Of a stretch of DNA of 7,793 bases, positions 1 through 5,334 are shown in pieces. Every line of letters begins with the position of its first letter. The first letter of the stretch is position 1. Below the pieces are notes generated by a model, which was not told the DNA's origin, ran no database searches, and saw nothing but the letters and a program-made list of their open reading frames with translations. The position numbers and the translations under genes were made by a program. Where the stretch lies: positions 1 to 7,793 of the forward strand of contig DASTMZ010000092.1 in NCBI GenBank assembly GCA_035713725.1, read 5' to 3'. Source of the stretch: DASQPR01 sp035713725. Lineage in GTDB: Bacteria > Actinomycetota > Actinomycetes > Mycobacteriales > Micromonosporaceae.

Positions 1-8
1 GTCATCCG

Positions 9-1202
9 TCATGGCGAGTAGGTGGCGCCATCGAAGAAGTCAAGATATGGGTACGCGATAGCGTGGCCGCCCCAGATGAGCATCTGGTCGCCGGCCCAGA
101 AGGCGAGCGCCTCGAGCCGGGCCTTGATGGGCGCCTTCGGCAAATCGAGCCAGCTGCGCGTGGCCGCGTCGTAGATGAAGCCGTGCGGCGGCGCGCTGTA
201 CGGTGCGGTACCGGTGGCACGGGTCTGGCCGCCCCAGACCATCAGGTATCGGCCGGTCCAGACCGCAACGTGCTCGGTGCGGCGGATTGGCATTGCGGGC
301 AGCGGGTGCCATCTGTTGTCGGCCGGGCGGTACGCCCACCCGTCGGCGTACGGTATGGAGTCAAAGCTCGCCTGGCCACCGACGACCAGGAGATCGGTCC
401 CGGTCCAGGTCACCGAGGCGTTGAGCCGGGGCGCCGGTAGCGGCGGCAGCATCCGCCACCTGCTGGTGGCCGGGTTGTAAGCGGCTGCGTCGCGGAAGAA
501 TGTGGTGCCATGGGCCCATCCACCGACGACGATGAGCTCCGTACCGGTCCAGGCGCCGCCGGCGTGTCGACCCGACAGCGGACTGGCCGGCATCGGCGTC
601 CACCGGTTGCGGAGCGGGTCGTAGCTGGCCCCGACGTTCGTCGCGTCGTCACAGCAGCCACCGCCCCACATCAATACGGCCGAGCCGGTCCACGCAACGA
701 TCGAGGGCGCGCCGAGTGGTGACGCGGCGAGCGGACGCCACTTGCCGGTAGATGGGTTCAGCGCGGCGTTCTGGACGCCGAACGTGAGCAGTTCGCTCCC
801 GTCCCAGACCACTTGGGAGCCGGCCTCGGTCAAGATGACCGGGTAGTTATTCGACGGCAGCCGACGCCACGTACGGGTGGACGGTGTGTACGCCAGGTCG
901 ATGCTGCCCACGCCGGTGACGTAGCTCGGGGTGTGCAAAATCAGTTCGGACCCCGTCCATGCCCCCTGGAGAGCAGGGACCGCGGCCGGAATCGCTGGCA
1001 ACATCTGCCAACTTCCAAGGCTCAAGGTCGAGGTCGACGTGGGGGTCGGAGTAGGGGTCGGCGCAGTCGAACCGATCGGGCTGGGGTACGGGCTTGGTCG
1101 AGACGATGGCGGGCTCTGCGTTCCTGCGCAGGCGACACCGCCGGTGGCCAAAGCGGGAATCAATGCGAGCACGCCGAGACAACGTGCAACAGCGGGCTTC
1201 AT
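9..1202 (-). CDS. Secreted kelch-repeat (beta-propeller) lipoprotein
   Basis: Predicted 397-residue exported protein. The N-terminus is a signal peptide: a basic start (MKPAVARC), a hydrophobic stretch at about residues 9-20, then GGVAC with Cys25 as the likely lipidated residue. The lipobox is weak because position -3 is Gly rather than Leu/Val. Residues 28-60 form a Pro/Ser/Thr-rich linker, as expected between a membrane anchor and a folded domain. The rest contains seven kelch-like units, each with a W-T/D/A-G motif (for example AWTGTELIVVGG, VTWTGTDLLVVGG, VWTGRYLMVWGG) paired with a 'YdPatnrW..LP' strand, consistent with a seven-bladed propeller. The frame stays open upstream to 1529, but ATG 1200-1202 is chosen because a strong GAGGAGGAA precedes it and a signal peptide begins exactly there. 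Kelch propellers usually bind proteins or sugars; no catalytic residues identify a galactose-oxidase activity. Ligand unknown. No operon partner is visible. Confidence 0.85.
   Translation of the reverse strand: MKPAVARCLGVLALIPALATGGVACAGTQSPPSSRPSPYPSPIGSTAPTPTPTPTSTSTLSLGSWQMLPAIPAAVPALQGAWTGSELILHTPSYVTGVGSIDLAYTPSTRTWRRLPSNNYPVILTEAGSQVVWDGSELLTFGVQNAALNPSTGKWRPLAASPLGAPSIVAWTGSAVLMWGGGCCDDATNVGASYDPLRNRWTPMPASPLSGRHAGGAWTGTELIVVGGWAHGTTFFRDAAAYNPATSRWRMLPPLPAPRLNASVTWTGTDLLVVGGQASFDSIPYADGWAYRPADNRWHPLPAMPIRRTEHVAVWTGRYLMVWGGQTRATGTAPYSAPPHGFIYDAATRSWLDLPKAPIKARLEALAFWAGDQMLIWGGHAIAYPYLDFFDGATYSP
1027..1062 (-). repeat. Degenerate hexamer repeat coding for the Pro/Thr/Ser linker
   Basis: Six imperfect 6-base units beginning GT (gtcgag, gtcgac, gtgggg, gtcgga, gtaggg, gtcggc on the plus strand) lie in tandem. 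On the minus strand they encode the PTPTPTPTSTST part of the lipoprotein linker. The unit keeps frame, so copy-number change would only alter linker length. Confidence 0.6.
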
Positions 1203-1206
1203 GGTG

Positions 1207-1215
1207 TTCCTCCTC
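1207..1215 (-). promoter_or_regulatory. Ribosome binding site of the kelch lipoprotein
   Basis: GAGGAGGAA lies four bases before ATG 1200-1202 on the minus strand. It decides the start: the reading frame stays open to 1529, but no comparable site supports an upstream start. Confidence 0.8.
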
Positions 1216-1619
1216 GAACACCTCCAGCCTCGCCGAGGGATACGTCCGCGGCAGGGAACAAGTGCCCGGGGTACAGGGCCGCGTGGTCCGAAACCGCCAA
1301 ACCATGATTCGGCGGCAATGAACTGACCTTGACGATGCCGGGTGATGCGTGGCGGATCGGTGGCGACGACCTCGCGGCTCGCGCGGCCCGAGCGGCCAGA
1401 CACGCCTCGACTCGCAACGAAACGTTCGCCGCTGAGCGTGCTCCAATGGCCGCCCATGCATGTTGCCTGCAGGCTGTAGCCGGTTGCACCGCTTGCGAGA
1501 TGTGGGATCTCAACCGTGTTTCGCAGCATTCGACGAACAACCAGCCGGGATCAGAGTTGCGGGAGCACCCAGCAACAATGACGGGGCAAAACACGCGCAA
1601 TGAACGTTATGTGCGGTCA

Positions 1620-1717
1620 GGGGCCGGGCGAGGAGTCGAACCTCGCATGTGGGCGCGGGGAGCCATCCCTCGGTCCGCCTCACCCTGTCCGGGTAGTTGC
1701 CGTATGTCTACCGGCCC
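1620..1717 (-). ncRNA. tRNA-like element with acceptor and T arm but no clear anticodon arm
   Basis: Read on the minus strand, 1717-1711 (GGGCCGG) is perfectly complementary to 1627-1621 (CCGGCCC), like a 7-bp acceptor stem. Immediately inside its 3' strand is a T-arm hairpin: GCGAGG (1646-1641), loop TTCGACT (1640-1634), CCTCGC (1633-1628). The loop and its flanks carry the GG-TTCGA-NN-CC signature of tRNA T arms. The stacked helix would be 7+6 = 13 bp, where ordinary tRNAs have 7+5 = 12 and bacterial selenocysteine tRNA has 8+5 = 13. No CCA is encoded, which is common in actinobacterial tRNAs. The 64 bases between do not give a standard D arm or a 5-bp/7-base anticodon arm; possible short hairpins are ACCC/GGGT (1694-1682) and GGGA/TCCC (1669-1658). 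It could be an unusual tRNA, a tRNA pseudogene or attachment-site relic, or a tRNA-mimicking small RNA. Confidence 0.45.
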
Positions 1718-1817
1718 ATGACGCTCGCCTCAGGACGTTTGGTTCACCTGCCGCGAAGCGCTGCACTCATGGTCAATGGTCGTAACACCGCGGCGGGAGT
1801 GCTTTACGGCATTACTC

Positions 1818-1837
1818 CACCGGCCGAAAGTCCCTAA
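1818..1837. promoter_or_regulatory. Partial DosR/DevR-box-like motif
   Basis: The right half, AAGTCCCTAA, matches 9 of 10 positions of the DosR half-site WAGTCCCSAA. The left half is poor, giving 14 of 20 overall against TTSGGGACTWWAGTCCCSAA. It lies just before the doubtful ORF at 1883 but 376 bases before the Usp start, so it could only serve Usp through a long leader or a shared transcript. Confidence 0.2.
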
Positions 1838-1882
1838 CGTGGGGTGGGGGTGTGTTGGCGATGGGCGGGGTCGGCCGGCATC

Positions 1883-2191
1883 ATGTCGCAGGTCTCGACC
1901 GGTATCCCCGATCCCGTCCATGGTGGATCTGCGATCGTCGCGTCGTTTGGCCGCAGCAGAAGAGATGTTTCACATTGCCGGCCCGCAGCTTTCCTGGACA
2001 CCGCAGAGGCTATGGGGGCTGACGTCGCGATCGCGGCGGAATTCCGAGTCGGCCTTACCGTCGACGAGCGCGTGGGGCTTCGAGTAGTGATGTCAGGGCC
2101 TGAAGTCCGTGTCCGCCAAATCGGTCTAGAGCTGTGCCACGGGCCGAACGACCCTGGGCTCGCCCGTGTAGCGCGACGAGACTGGCCCTGA
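1883..2191 (+). CDS. Doubtful small ORF, unrecognised, directly upstream of Usp
   Basis: It would encode 102 residues and stop 22 bases before the Usp start, a spacing that would fit an operon. I do not recognise the protein. The C-terminal half (TAEAMGADVAIAAEFRVGL, then VDERVGLRVVMSGPEVRV) reads like plausible alternating helix and strand, with Cys residues near positions 32 and 87. The N-terminal half looks random, and the frame is also open upstream to a GTG at 1844. No good ribosome binding site precedes ATG 1883 and codon use is only moderately GC-biased at third positions. It may be a real small protein, the decayed 3' end of a larger gene, or chance. The opposite-strand frames over the same bases look like shadows. 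Confidence 0.25.
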   Translation: MSQVSTGIPDPVHGGSAIVASFGRSRRDVSHCRPAAFLDTAEAMGADVAIAAEFRVGLTVDERVGLRVVMSGPEVRVRQIGLELCHGPNDPGLARVARRDWP

Positions 2192-2213
2192 TCGACAACC
2201 TGAGGAGGAAACG

Positions 2214-2666
2214 ATGGCACAGCCACACGACGACCGTCCCATTGTCGTCGGGGTCGACGGCTCAGAGTCGTCGAAGATCGCGCTCAGCTGGGCGGTGCGC
2301 CAGGCAGGACTGGAAGGCGCGCCGGTGCAGGCCGTCATTGCATGGACCTTCCCCGCCTACTACGGGTGGGCACCCCCGATCAGTGACCAGTTCGACTTCG
2401 GCAGTAACGCCCGAACGGTCGTCGAGCAGACGATCAAAGAGGTGCTCGGCGAACATCCACCGGTACCGCTGTCCGTCGCCGTGGTGGAGGGCAACGCGGC
2501 GCAGGCGCTCGTGGATGCGTCCCGCAGTGCTCGGCTCCTGGTTGTCGGGAACCGTGGTCACGGCGGGTTCAGCGAGGCGCTACTCGGATCCGTTAGTCAG
2601 CACTGCACCCATCACGCGGCGTGTCCGGTCATTGTCATCCGCGACTCGAACGTTCGAAACGCCTGA
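2214..2666 (+). CDS. Universal stress protein (UspA family, single domain, ATP-binding type)
   Basis: 150-residue cytoplasmic protein with the Usp Rossmann-like fold. The N-terminal strand IVVGVDGS (residues 10-17) carries the conserved Asp15 that contacts adenine in this family. Near the C-terminus GNRGHGGFSEALLGS (112-126) fits the ATP-binding signature G-2x-G-9x-G-[S/T] exactly, followed by the closing strand CPVIVIR. The length is normal for a single Usp domain; mycobacterial paralogs such as Rv2623 carry two. ATG 2214 is preceded by GAGGAGGAA at 2202-2210 with good spacing. In actinobacteria, ATP-binding Usp proteins are often induced by hypoxia, nitric oxide or stationary phase and tend to lie near hsp20-type genes, as here. 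The stop codon directly abuts the ABC transporter remnant, so the original downstream sequence has probably been replaced. Confidence 0.93.
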   Translation: MAQPHDDRPIVVGVDGSESSKIALSWAVRQAGLEGAPVQAVIAWTFPAYYGWAPPISDQFDFGSNARTVVEQTIKEVLGEHPPVPLSVAVVEGNAAQALVDASRSARLLVVGNRGHGGFSEALLGSVSQHCTHHAACPVIVIRDSNVRNA

Positions 2667-2874
2667 CCGCCACGATTCATCTGCTGCTCGGCCTCATGCA
2701 CGAGACTTCCGGGCCGAGATCTTCGGCATGGACACCCGCCGCGAAAAGGCCGCCGCACATGCCCGAACCGCCTACGTGCCCGGCGAGTCCACCTTGTGGC
2801 CGTCGCTCACCTGGCAGGAAACTCTGCGCCCGTTGGCGAAGATGCACGGCACGACCGACGCTGCCCACCGATCG
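2667..2874 (+). pseudogene. ABC transporter ATPase remnant, N-proximal part, frameshifted
   Basis: From just past the Usp stop to about 2718, the frame that enters as RLTATIHLLLGLMHETSG matches the segment immediately after Walker A in DrrA-type ABC ATPases (typically TTIRLLLGLxxPTSG). The match then continues in another frame as RAEIFGMDTRREKAA, followed by AYVPGESTLWPSLTWQETL and LAKMHG, which is the Q-loop-side region of the same family (typically RLAYVPGEVxLWPxLTGGE). The shift falls near 2716-2720, within the TSG-RAEIFG junction. Walker A itself is missing upstream and the frame stops at 2877. The Gly-Gly usually seen after LT is replaced by Trp-Gln. There is no start codon or ribosome binding site of its own. 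Family recognition is by memory of motif order; I regard this as a dead gene fragment. Confidence 0.75.
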
Positions 2875-2947
2875 TGACGCGGTCACCGAGCGCCTCGACC
2901 TCGGACAGGATCTGGCTGGACAGCAGGACCGTACGGCCGGCGTCACG
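2870..2947 (-). pseudogene. ABC transporter ATPase remnant, C-proximal part, inverted
   Basis: On the minus strand the frame reads RDAGRTVLLSSQILSEVEAL then GDRVTI, which matches the H-loop region of DrrA-type ABC ATPases (typically GxTVLLSSHILxEVExLCDRVTII). The switch-region His of 'SSHIL' is Gln here. Similarity begins at about 2947 and ends at 2870, exactly where the plus-strand remnant ends. The sequence on either side in this frame is unlike any ABC protein. An ORF of 72 codons can be drawn around it (2807-3025), but it has no ribosome binding site and mixes unrelated residues. I treat it as a fragment left by an inversion plus deletion rather than a gene. Confidence 0.7.
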
Positions 2948-3027
2948 CTGGTTCGCGGTCACCGGCACTGTGGCGACGGCGACGGCGGGTGCGCCCTCCC
3001 ATGTGGACACGCCCGCCGCGGTCACCG

Positions 3028-3513
3028 CTACTTCGCGATGGCTCCCTTGCCGATGCCGCTCTCGGGCGGCCTCTTCGTCGTGGTTGCGTCGATCTCCTTC
3101 ACACCAGTGCTGATGGCGATCTTCTTGCCGGCCGACTCGGCCGCGGTGAGGGGCACGATCACCGTCAGCAGGCCGCTGTCGTACGACGCCGTGATGTGCT
3201 CGGTGTCCGCGTTTCGCGGCAACGACACCGAGCGGTCGAACCGGCCGTACTTGAATTCGGAACGCCCGTTGGTCTTCGCCTTCACCTGCCGCTCCGCGTG
3301 GATTGTCAGCGTTCCGGCATCGACGACGACCCGCATGTCCTTGTCCGGGTCCAGGCCGGGCAGCTCGGCCCGCAACTCATAGTCGTGGTCGGTGACACGG
3401 TCCTCGACGCGGATCACGTGCGTGCCGCGCACGTGGCCCACCTCACCGAACGGGAACCCGTCGTCGAACCAGTCGACCAGGTCGGCCAGCCGCGAGGGTA
3501 CAAGCGTTGTCAT
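3028..3513 (-). CDS. Small heat shock protein, Hsp20/alpha-crystallin family (HspX/Acr-like)
   Basis: 161-residue ATP-independent holdase that should form cytoplasmic oligomers and keep unfolding proteins soluble. The alpha-crystallin domain spans about residues 40-122: YELRAELPGLDPDKDMRV at 45-62, GRSEFKYGRFDRSVSLP at 83-99, and YDSGLLTVIVP at 111-121 (the A-x-x-x-G-L/I-L strand). IAI at 132-134 is a candidate C-terminal I-x-I oligomerisation motif. YELRAELPG, GRSEF and the spacing resemble mycobacterial HspX (Acr). The tail after residue 140 is longer than in HspX and Lys/Thr-rich. ATG 3511-3513 is chosen because GGAAGGAG precedes it; an upstream in-frame Met at 3567 has no such site. It is divergent from the sulfur operon, and a DosR-like motif sits 78 bases upstream. 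Confidence 0.93.
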   Translation of the reverse strand: MTTLVPSRLADLVDWFDDGFPFGEVGHVRGTHVIRVEDRVTDHDYELRAELPGLDPDKDMRVVVDAGTLTIHAERQVKAKTNGRSEFKYGRFDRSVSLPRNADTEHITASYDSGLLTVIVPLTAAESAGKKIAISTGVKEIDATTTKRPPESGIGKGAIAK

Positions 3514-3517
3514 TTCG

Positions 3518-3526
3518 ACTCCTTCC
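3518..3526 (-). promoter_or_regulatory. Ribosome binding site of hsp20
   Basis: GGAAGGAGT precedes ATG 3511-3513 by four bases on the minus strand. It selects this start over in-frame Met codons further upstream. Confidence 0.75.
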
Positions 3527-3590
3527 GTAGTCCTCACTTCCATTGCATGCCGGGCCTGCGACGGCATTTAGGGCACAACGGCAGGGCCGC

Positions 3591-3610
3591 GGCGGGACCT
3601 TGGACCCCTA
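3591..3610. promoter_or_regulatory. Candidate DosR/DevR-type box in the divergent hsp20/SQR promoter region
   Basis: The 20-mer ggcgggaccttggaccccta matches 14 of 20 positions of the DosR consensus TTSGGGACTWWAGTCCCSAA, including an intact GGGAC and the central pair of W positions. The second half reads GACCC instead of GTCCC. Its edge is 78 bases upstream of the hsp20 start and 125 bases upstream of the flavoprotein start, a position from which it could act on either gene. A much weaker match (10 of 20) lies at 3568-3587. No DosR gene is visible in the window, so this rests on motif similarity and on the Usp/HspX-like context. Confidence 0.35.
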
Positions 3611-3611
3611 A

Positions 3612-3630
3612 CCGGGCGCCTGCCGCCCGG
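3612..3630. repeat. GC-rich 7-bp hairpin between divergent genes
   Basis: CCGGGCG (3612-3618) and CGCCCGG (3624-3630) are perfect inverted repeats around CCTGC. There is no T tract and the site lies between divergent genes, so a terminator is unlikely. It may be an operator or a 5' leader hairpin of the flavoprotein mRNA, or a chance GC-rich palindrome. Confidence 0.4.
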
Positions 3631-3735
3631 GCGTGTTCCCCGGTTCGGGAGGGCGTTCGGCCCTGATCACGCCCCGGTGCCGTTCGTACCGTCGCAATTA
3701 GGAGCGAGTGTGTTCCTGATTGACGGAGGGCCACG

Positions 3736-4995
3736 ATGCGCAGCCTGGTCGTGCTCGGAGCCGGCACCGCCGGCACAATGGTGGTCAACAAGTTGCGACG
3801 CCGGCTGGATCCGGCGCGCTGGTCCATCACGGTGATCGACCAGGACGACACCCACGTGTACCAACCGGGGTTGCTGTTCGTCCCGTTCGGAACGTACCGG
3901 CTGGACGAAGTGAAACGCTCCCGGCGTATGTTCGTGCCGGACAATGTGGAACTGCTGATCGGCGAGATCGATCGTGTCGACGCCGCCGGCTCCGTGGTCC
4001 GACTCGCCGACGGCCGCGAGATCGCCTACGACTATCTCGTCATCGCCACCGGCGTGGCGCCTCGGCCGGATCAGACGCCCGGCATGCTCGGCCCGCTGTG
4101 GCGTCGCCAAATCTTCGACTTCTACACGCCGGACGGAGCGAGCGCGCTCGCCACTGCCCTCGAGCGCTTTGACGCTGGCCGTCTCGTCGTGCACGTGACG
4201 GATATGCCGATCAAGTGCCCGGTGGCTCCGCTGGAGTTCGCGTTCCTCGCCGAAGCCTGGCTGCGCGCCCGCCAGATCCGTGACCGGGTGGACATCACCT
4301 ACGTGACGCCGCTGTCCGGAGCGTTCACGAAGCCCGTCGCTTCCGCACGGCTGGGAAAGATGCTCGACGCGCGCAAGATCGCCACCGAGCCCGACTTCAT
4401 GGTGGAACGGGTGGACAACTACGAACCGGCTCTGGTTTCGTACGACGAACGCCGCGTGCCGTTCGACCTGCTGGTAACCGTGCCGCTGAACATGGGCGCC
4501 GACTTCATCGCGCGATCCGATCTCGGCGACGAACTCAACCTCGTACCGGTGGACAAGCACACATTCCAGTCCACGGCACACAGCAACGTGTTCGCGATCG
4601 GCGACGCCGCTAACCTCCCGACGTCAAAGGCGGGCTCCGTCGCGCACTTCTCCGTCGATGTCTTCACCGACAACTTCTGCCAGTGCGTCAACGGCCAACC
4701 GATGACCGGCCGCTTCGACGGGCACGCCAACTGCTTCGTCGAGTCCGGTGACGGCCGTGGTCTGCTCATCGACTTCAACTACGACACCGAACCGCTACCC
4801 GGCGCATACCCGTTGCCGATCGTGGGGCCGTTCCCGCTGCTTCGTGAAACTGCCCGCAATCACTGGGGCAAGCTCGCGTTCCGGTGGATGTACTGGCACC
4901 TCTTGCTGCCCGGGCGCCCGATCCCGCTGCCGGCCCGCATGTCGATGGCCGGCAAGCATCAGCCGACATACCCCCAATCGACCAGGGAGGCGTGA
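3736..4995 (+). CDS. sqr: Sulfide:quinone oxidoreductase-like FAD-dependent flavoprotein
   Basis: 419-residue protein of the two-dinucleotide-binding-domain flavoprotein family. The FAD-binding Rossmann motif is at the extreme N-terminus (VVLGAGTAGTMVV, residues 5-17), with Asp35 ending strand 2. YLVIATG (100-106) and VFAIGDAAN (285-293) are the other FAD contacts. Cys161 in PIKCPVAP corresponds to the conserved SQR redox cysteine (CPxAP-type motif). Cys333 in HANCFVESGDG is the best candidate for the second; Cys315 and Cys317 form an additional CQC. The C-terminal segment around 376-396 (HWGKLAFRWMYWHLLLPGRP) is amphipathic and aromatic, as expected for monotopic membrane attachment near quinone. 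Members oxidise sulfide to a persulfide or polysulfide and reduce quinone. GGAGGG at 3725-3730 supports the ATG. It is the first gene of a four-gene operon whose other members are sulfur-carrier-like, which favours SQR over a type II NADH dehydrogenase. Confidence 0.85.
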   Translation: MRSLVVLGAGTAGTMVVNKLRRRLDPARWSITVIDQDDTHVYQPGLLFVPFGTYRLDEVKRSRRMFVPDNVELLIGEIDRVDAAGSVVRLADGREIAYDYLVIATGVAPRPDQTPGMLGPLWRRQIFDFYTPDGASALATALERFDAGRLVVHVTDMPIKCPVAPLEFAFLAEAWLRARQIRDRVDITYVTPLSGAFTKPVASARLGKMLDARKIATEPDFMVERVDNYEPALVSYDERRVPFDLLVTVPLNMGADFIARSDLGDELNLVPVDKHTFQSTAHSNVFAIGDAANLPTSKAGSVAHFSVDVFTDNFCQCVNGQPMTGRFDGHANCFVESGDGRGLLIDFNYDTEPLPGAYPLPIVGPFPLLRETARNHWGKLAFRWMYWHLLLPGRPIPLPARMSMAGKHQPTYPQSTREA

Positions 4996-4999
4996 CACC

Positions 5000-5314
5000 A
5001 TGCCCGTTGCGACCATCGGTTCCACCGCCGTGCACGTCGATGCCGAGGGCTTCCTCACCGACTATTTCGAATGGGACGAAGACCTGGCCCGGCAGTTGGC
5101 CGCCCGGATCGGCATCCAACTGACCGAGGCGCACATGGCGGCCATCCGGTTCCTGCGCGAGGACTACCGGACGCAGCGCGAGACCGCCACGTTGCGGCGC
5201 GTGTCGACGCTCTCCGGCATCCCGATCAAGGAGCTGTTCACGCTGTTCCCCGGCAAGCCCGCCAAGAAGCTGGCGTACATCGCCGGCCTGCCTAAGCCAC
5301 ACGGCTGCGTCTGA
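5000..5314 (+). CDS. TusE/DsrC/DsvC-family sulfur relay protein with a single C-terminal Cys
   Basis: 104-residue cytoplasmic protein matching the whole DsrC family. Recognisable parts are DAEGFLTDYFEWDEDLA near the N-terminus, a central helix-rich region with FLREDYR (51-57), FPGKPAKKLA (83-92), and the flexible C-terminal arm IAGLPKPHGCV. Cys103 is the penultimate residue, the CysA position that carries persulfide or trisulfide in this family. The partner CysB, normally eleven residues earlier, is Ala92. A lone CysA is typical of TusE-type relay proteins rather than of DsrC acting with dissimilatory sulfite reductase. It starts 4 bases after the flavoprotein stop, with AGGGAGG at 4984-4990 inside the preceding gene's end, so translation is probably coupled. 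It likely takes sulfane sulfur from, or hands it to, the DsrE-like protein encoded next. No dsrAB or tRNA-thiolation gene is in view. Confidence 0.9.
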   Translation: MPVATIGSTAVHVDAEGFLTDYFEWDEDLARQLAARIGIQLTEAHMAAIRFLREDYRTQRETATLRRVSTLSGIPIKELFTLFPGKPAKKLAYIAGLPKPHGCV

Positions 5315-5334
5315 ATTCACGAAAGGCACATGCG

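Larger units (their letters stand above)
1203..2213. other. Gene-poor kilobase between the kelch lipoprotein and the Usp gene
   Basis: Open frames exist here on both strands, as expected at this GC content, but none from 1203 to about 1843 has a good ribosome binding site, recognisable motif or consistent codon bias. The stretch 1330-1600 shows nothing I can name. What can be singled out is a tRNA-like element at 1620-1717, a partial DosR-like motif at 1818-1837 and a doubtful ORF at 1883-2191. The promoters of the lipoprotein (leftward) and of Usp (rightward) should lie in this stretch, but I see no convincing -35/-10 pair. Confidence 0.6.

Noticed and set aside
1027..1062. CRISPR-like or regulatory tandem repeat
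   Set aside because: The units are only six bases, imperfect, in frame inside the lipoprotein gene and explained by its Pro/Thr/Ser linker.
1203..1529. N-terminal extension of the kelch protein (open frame to 1529)
   Set aside because: A perfect ribosome binding site and a signal peptide start at 1202; the extension has no motif and would bury the signal sequence.
1620..1717. Ordinary tRNA or selenocysteine tRNA gene
   Set aside because: No 7-base anticodon loop on a 5-bp stem, no TCA anticodon loop and no recognisable D arm could be placed between the acceptor strands; reported only as tRNA-like.
1329..1721. Plus-strand ORF of 130 codons with several cysteines
   Set aside because: No ribosome binding site, no family resemblance, and its 3' part runs through the tRNA-like element. 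It is best seen as a chance frame at high GC.
2134..2877. Long plus-strand ORF of 247 codons overlapping Usp
   Set aside because: It reads through the Usp gene in a wrong frame; only its last 59 codons carry real similarity, and those belong to the ABC ATPase relic.
2807..3025. 72-codon minus-strand ORF as an intact small gene
   Set aside because: Only about 26 codons (2870-2947) resemble a known protein, from the middle of an ABC ATPase; the ends are unrelated and there is no ribosome binding site.
3667..4581. 304-codon minus-strand ORF
   Set aside because: It lies antisense to the flavoprotein, which has full FAD motifs and codon bias; this is its shadow frame.
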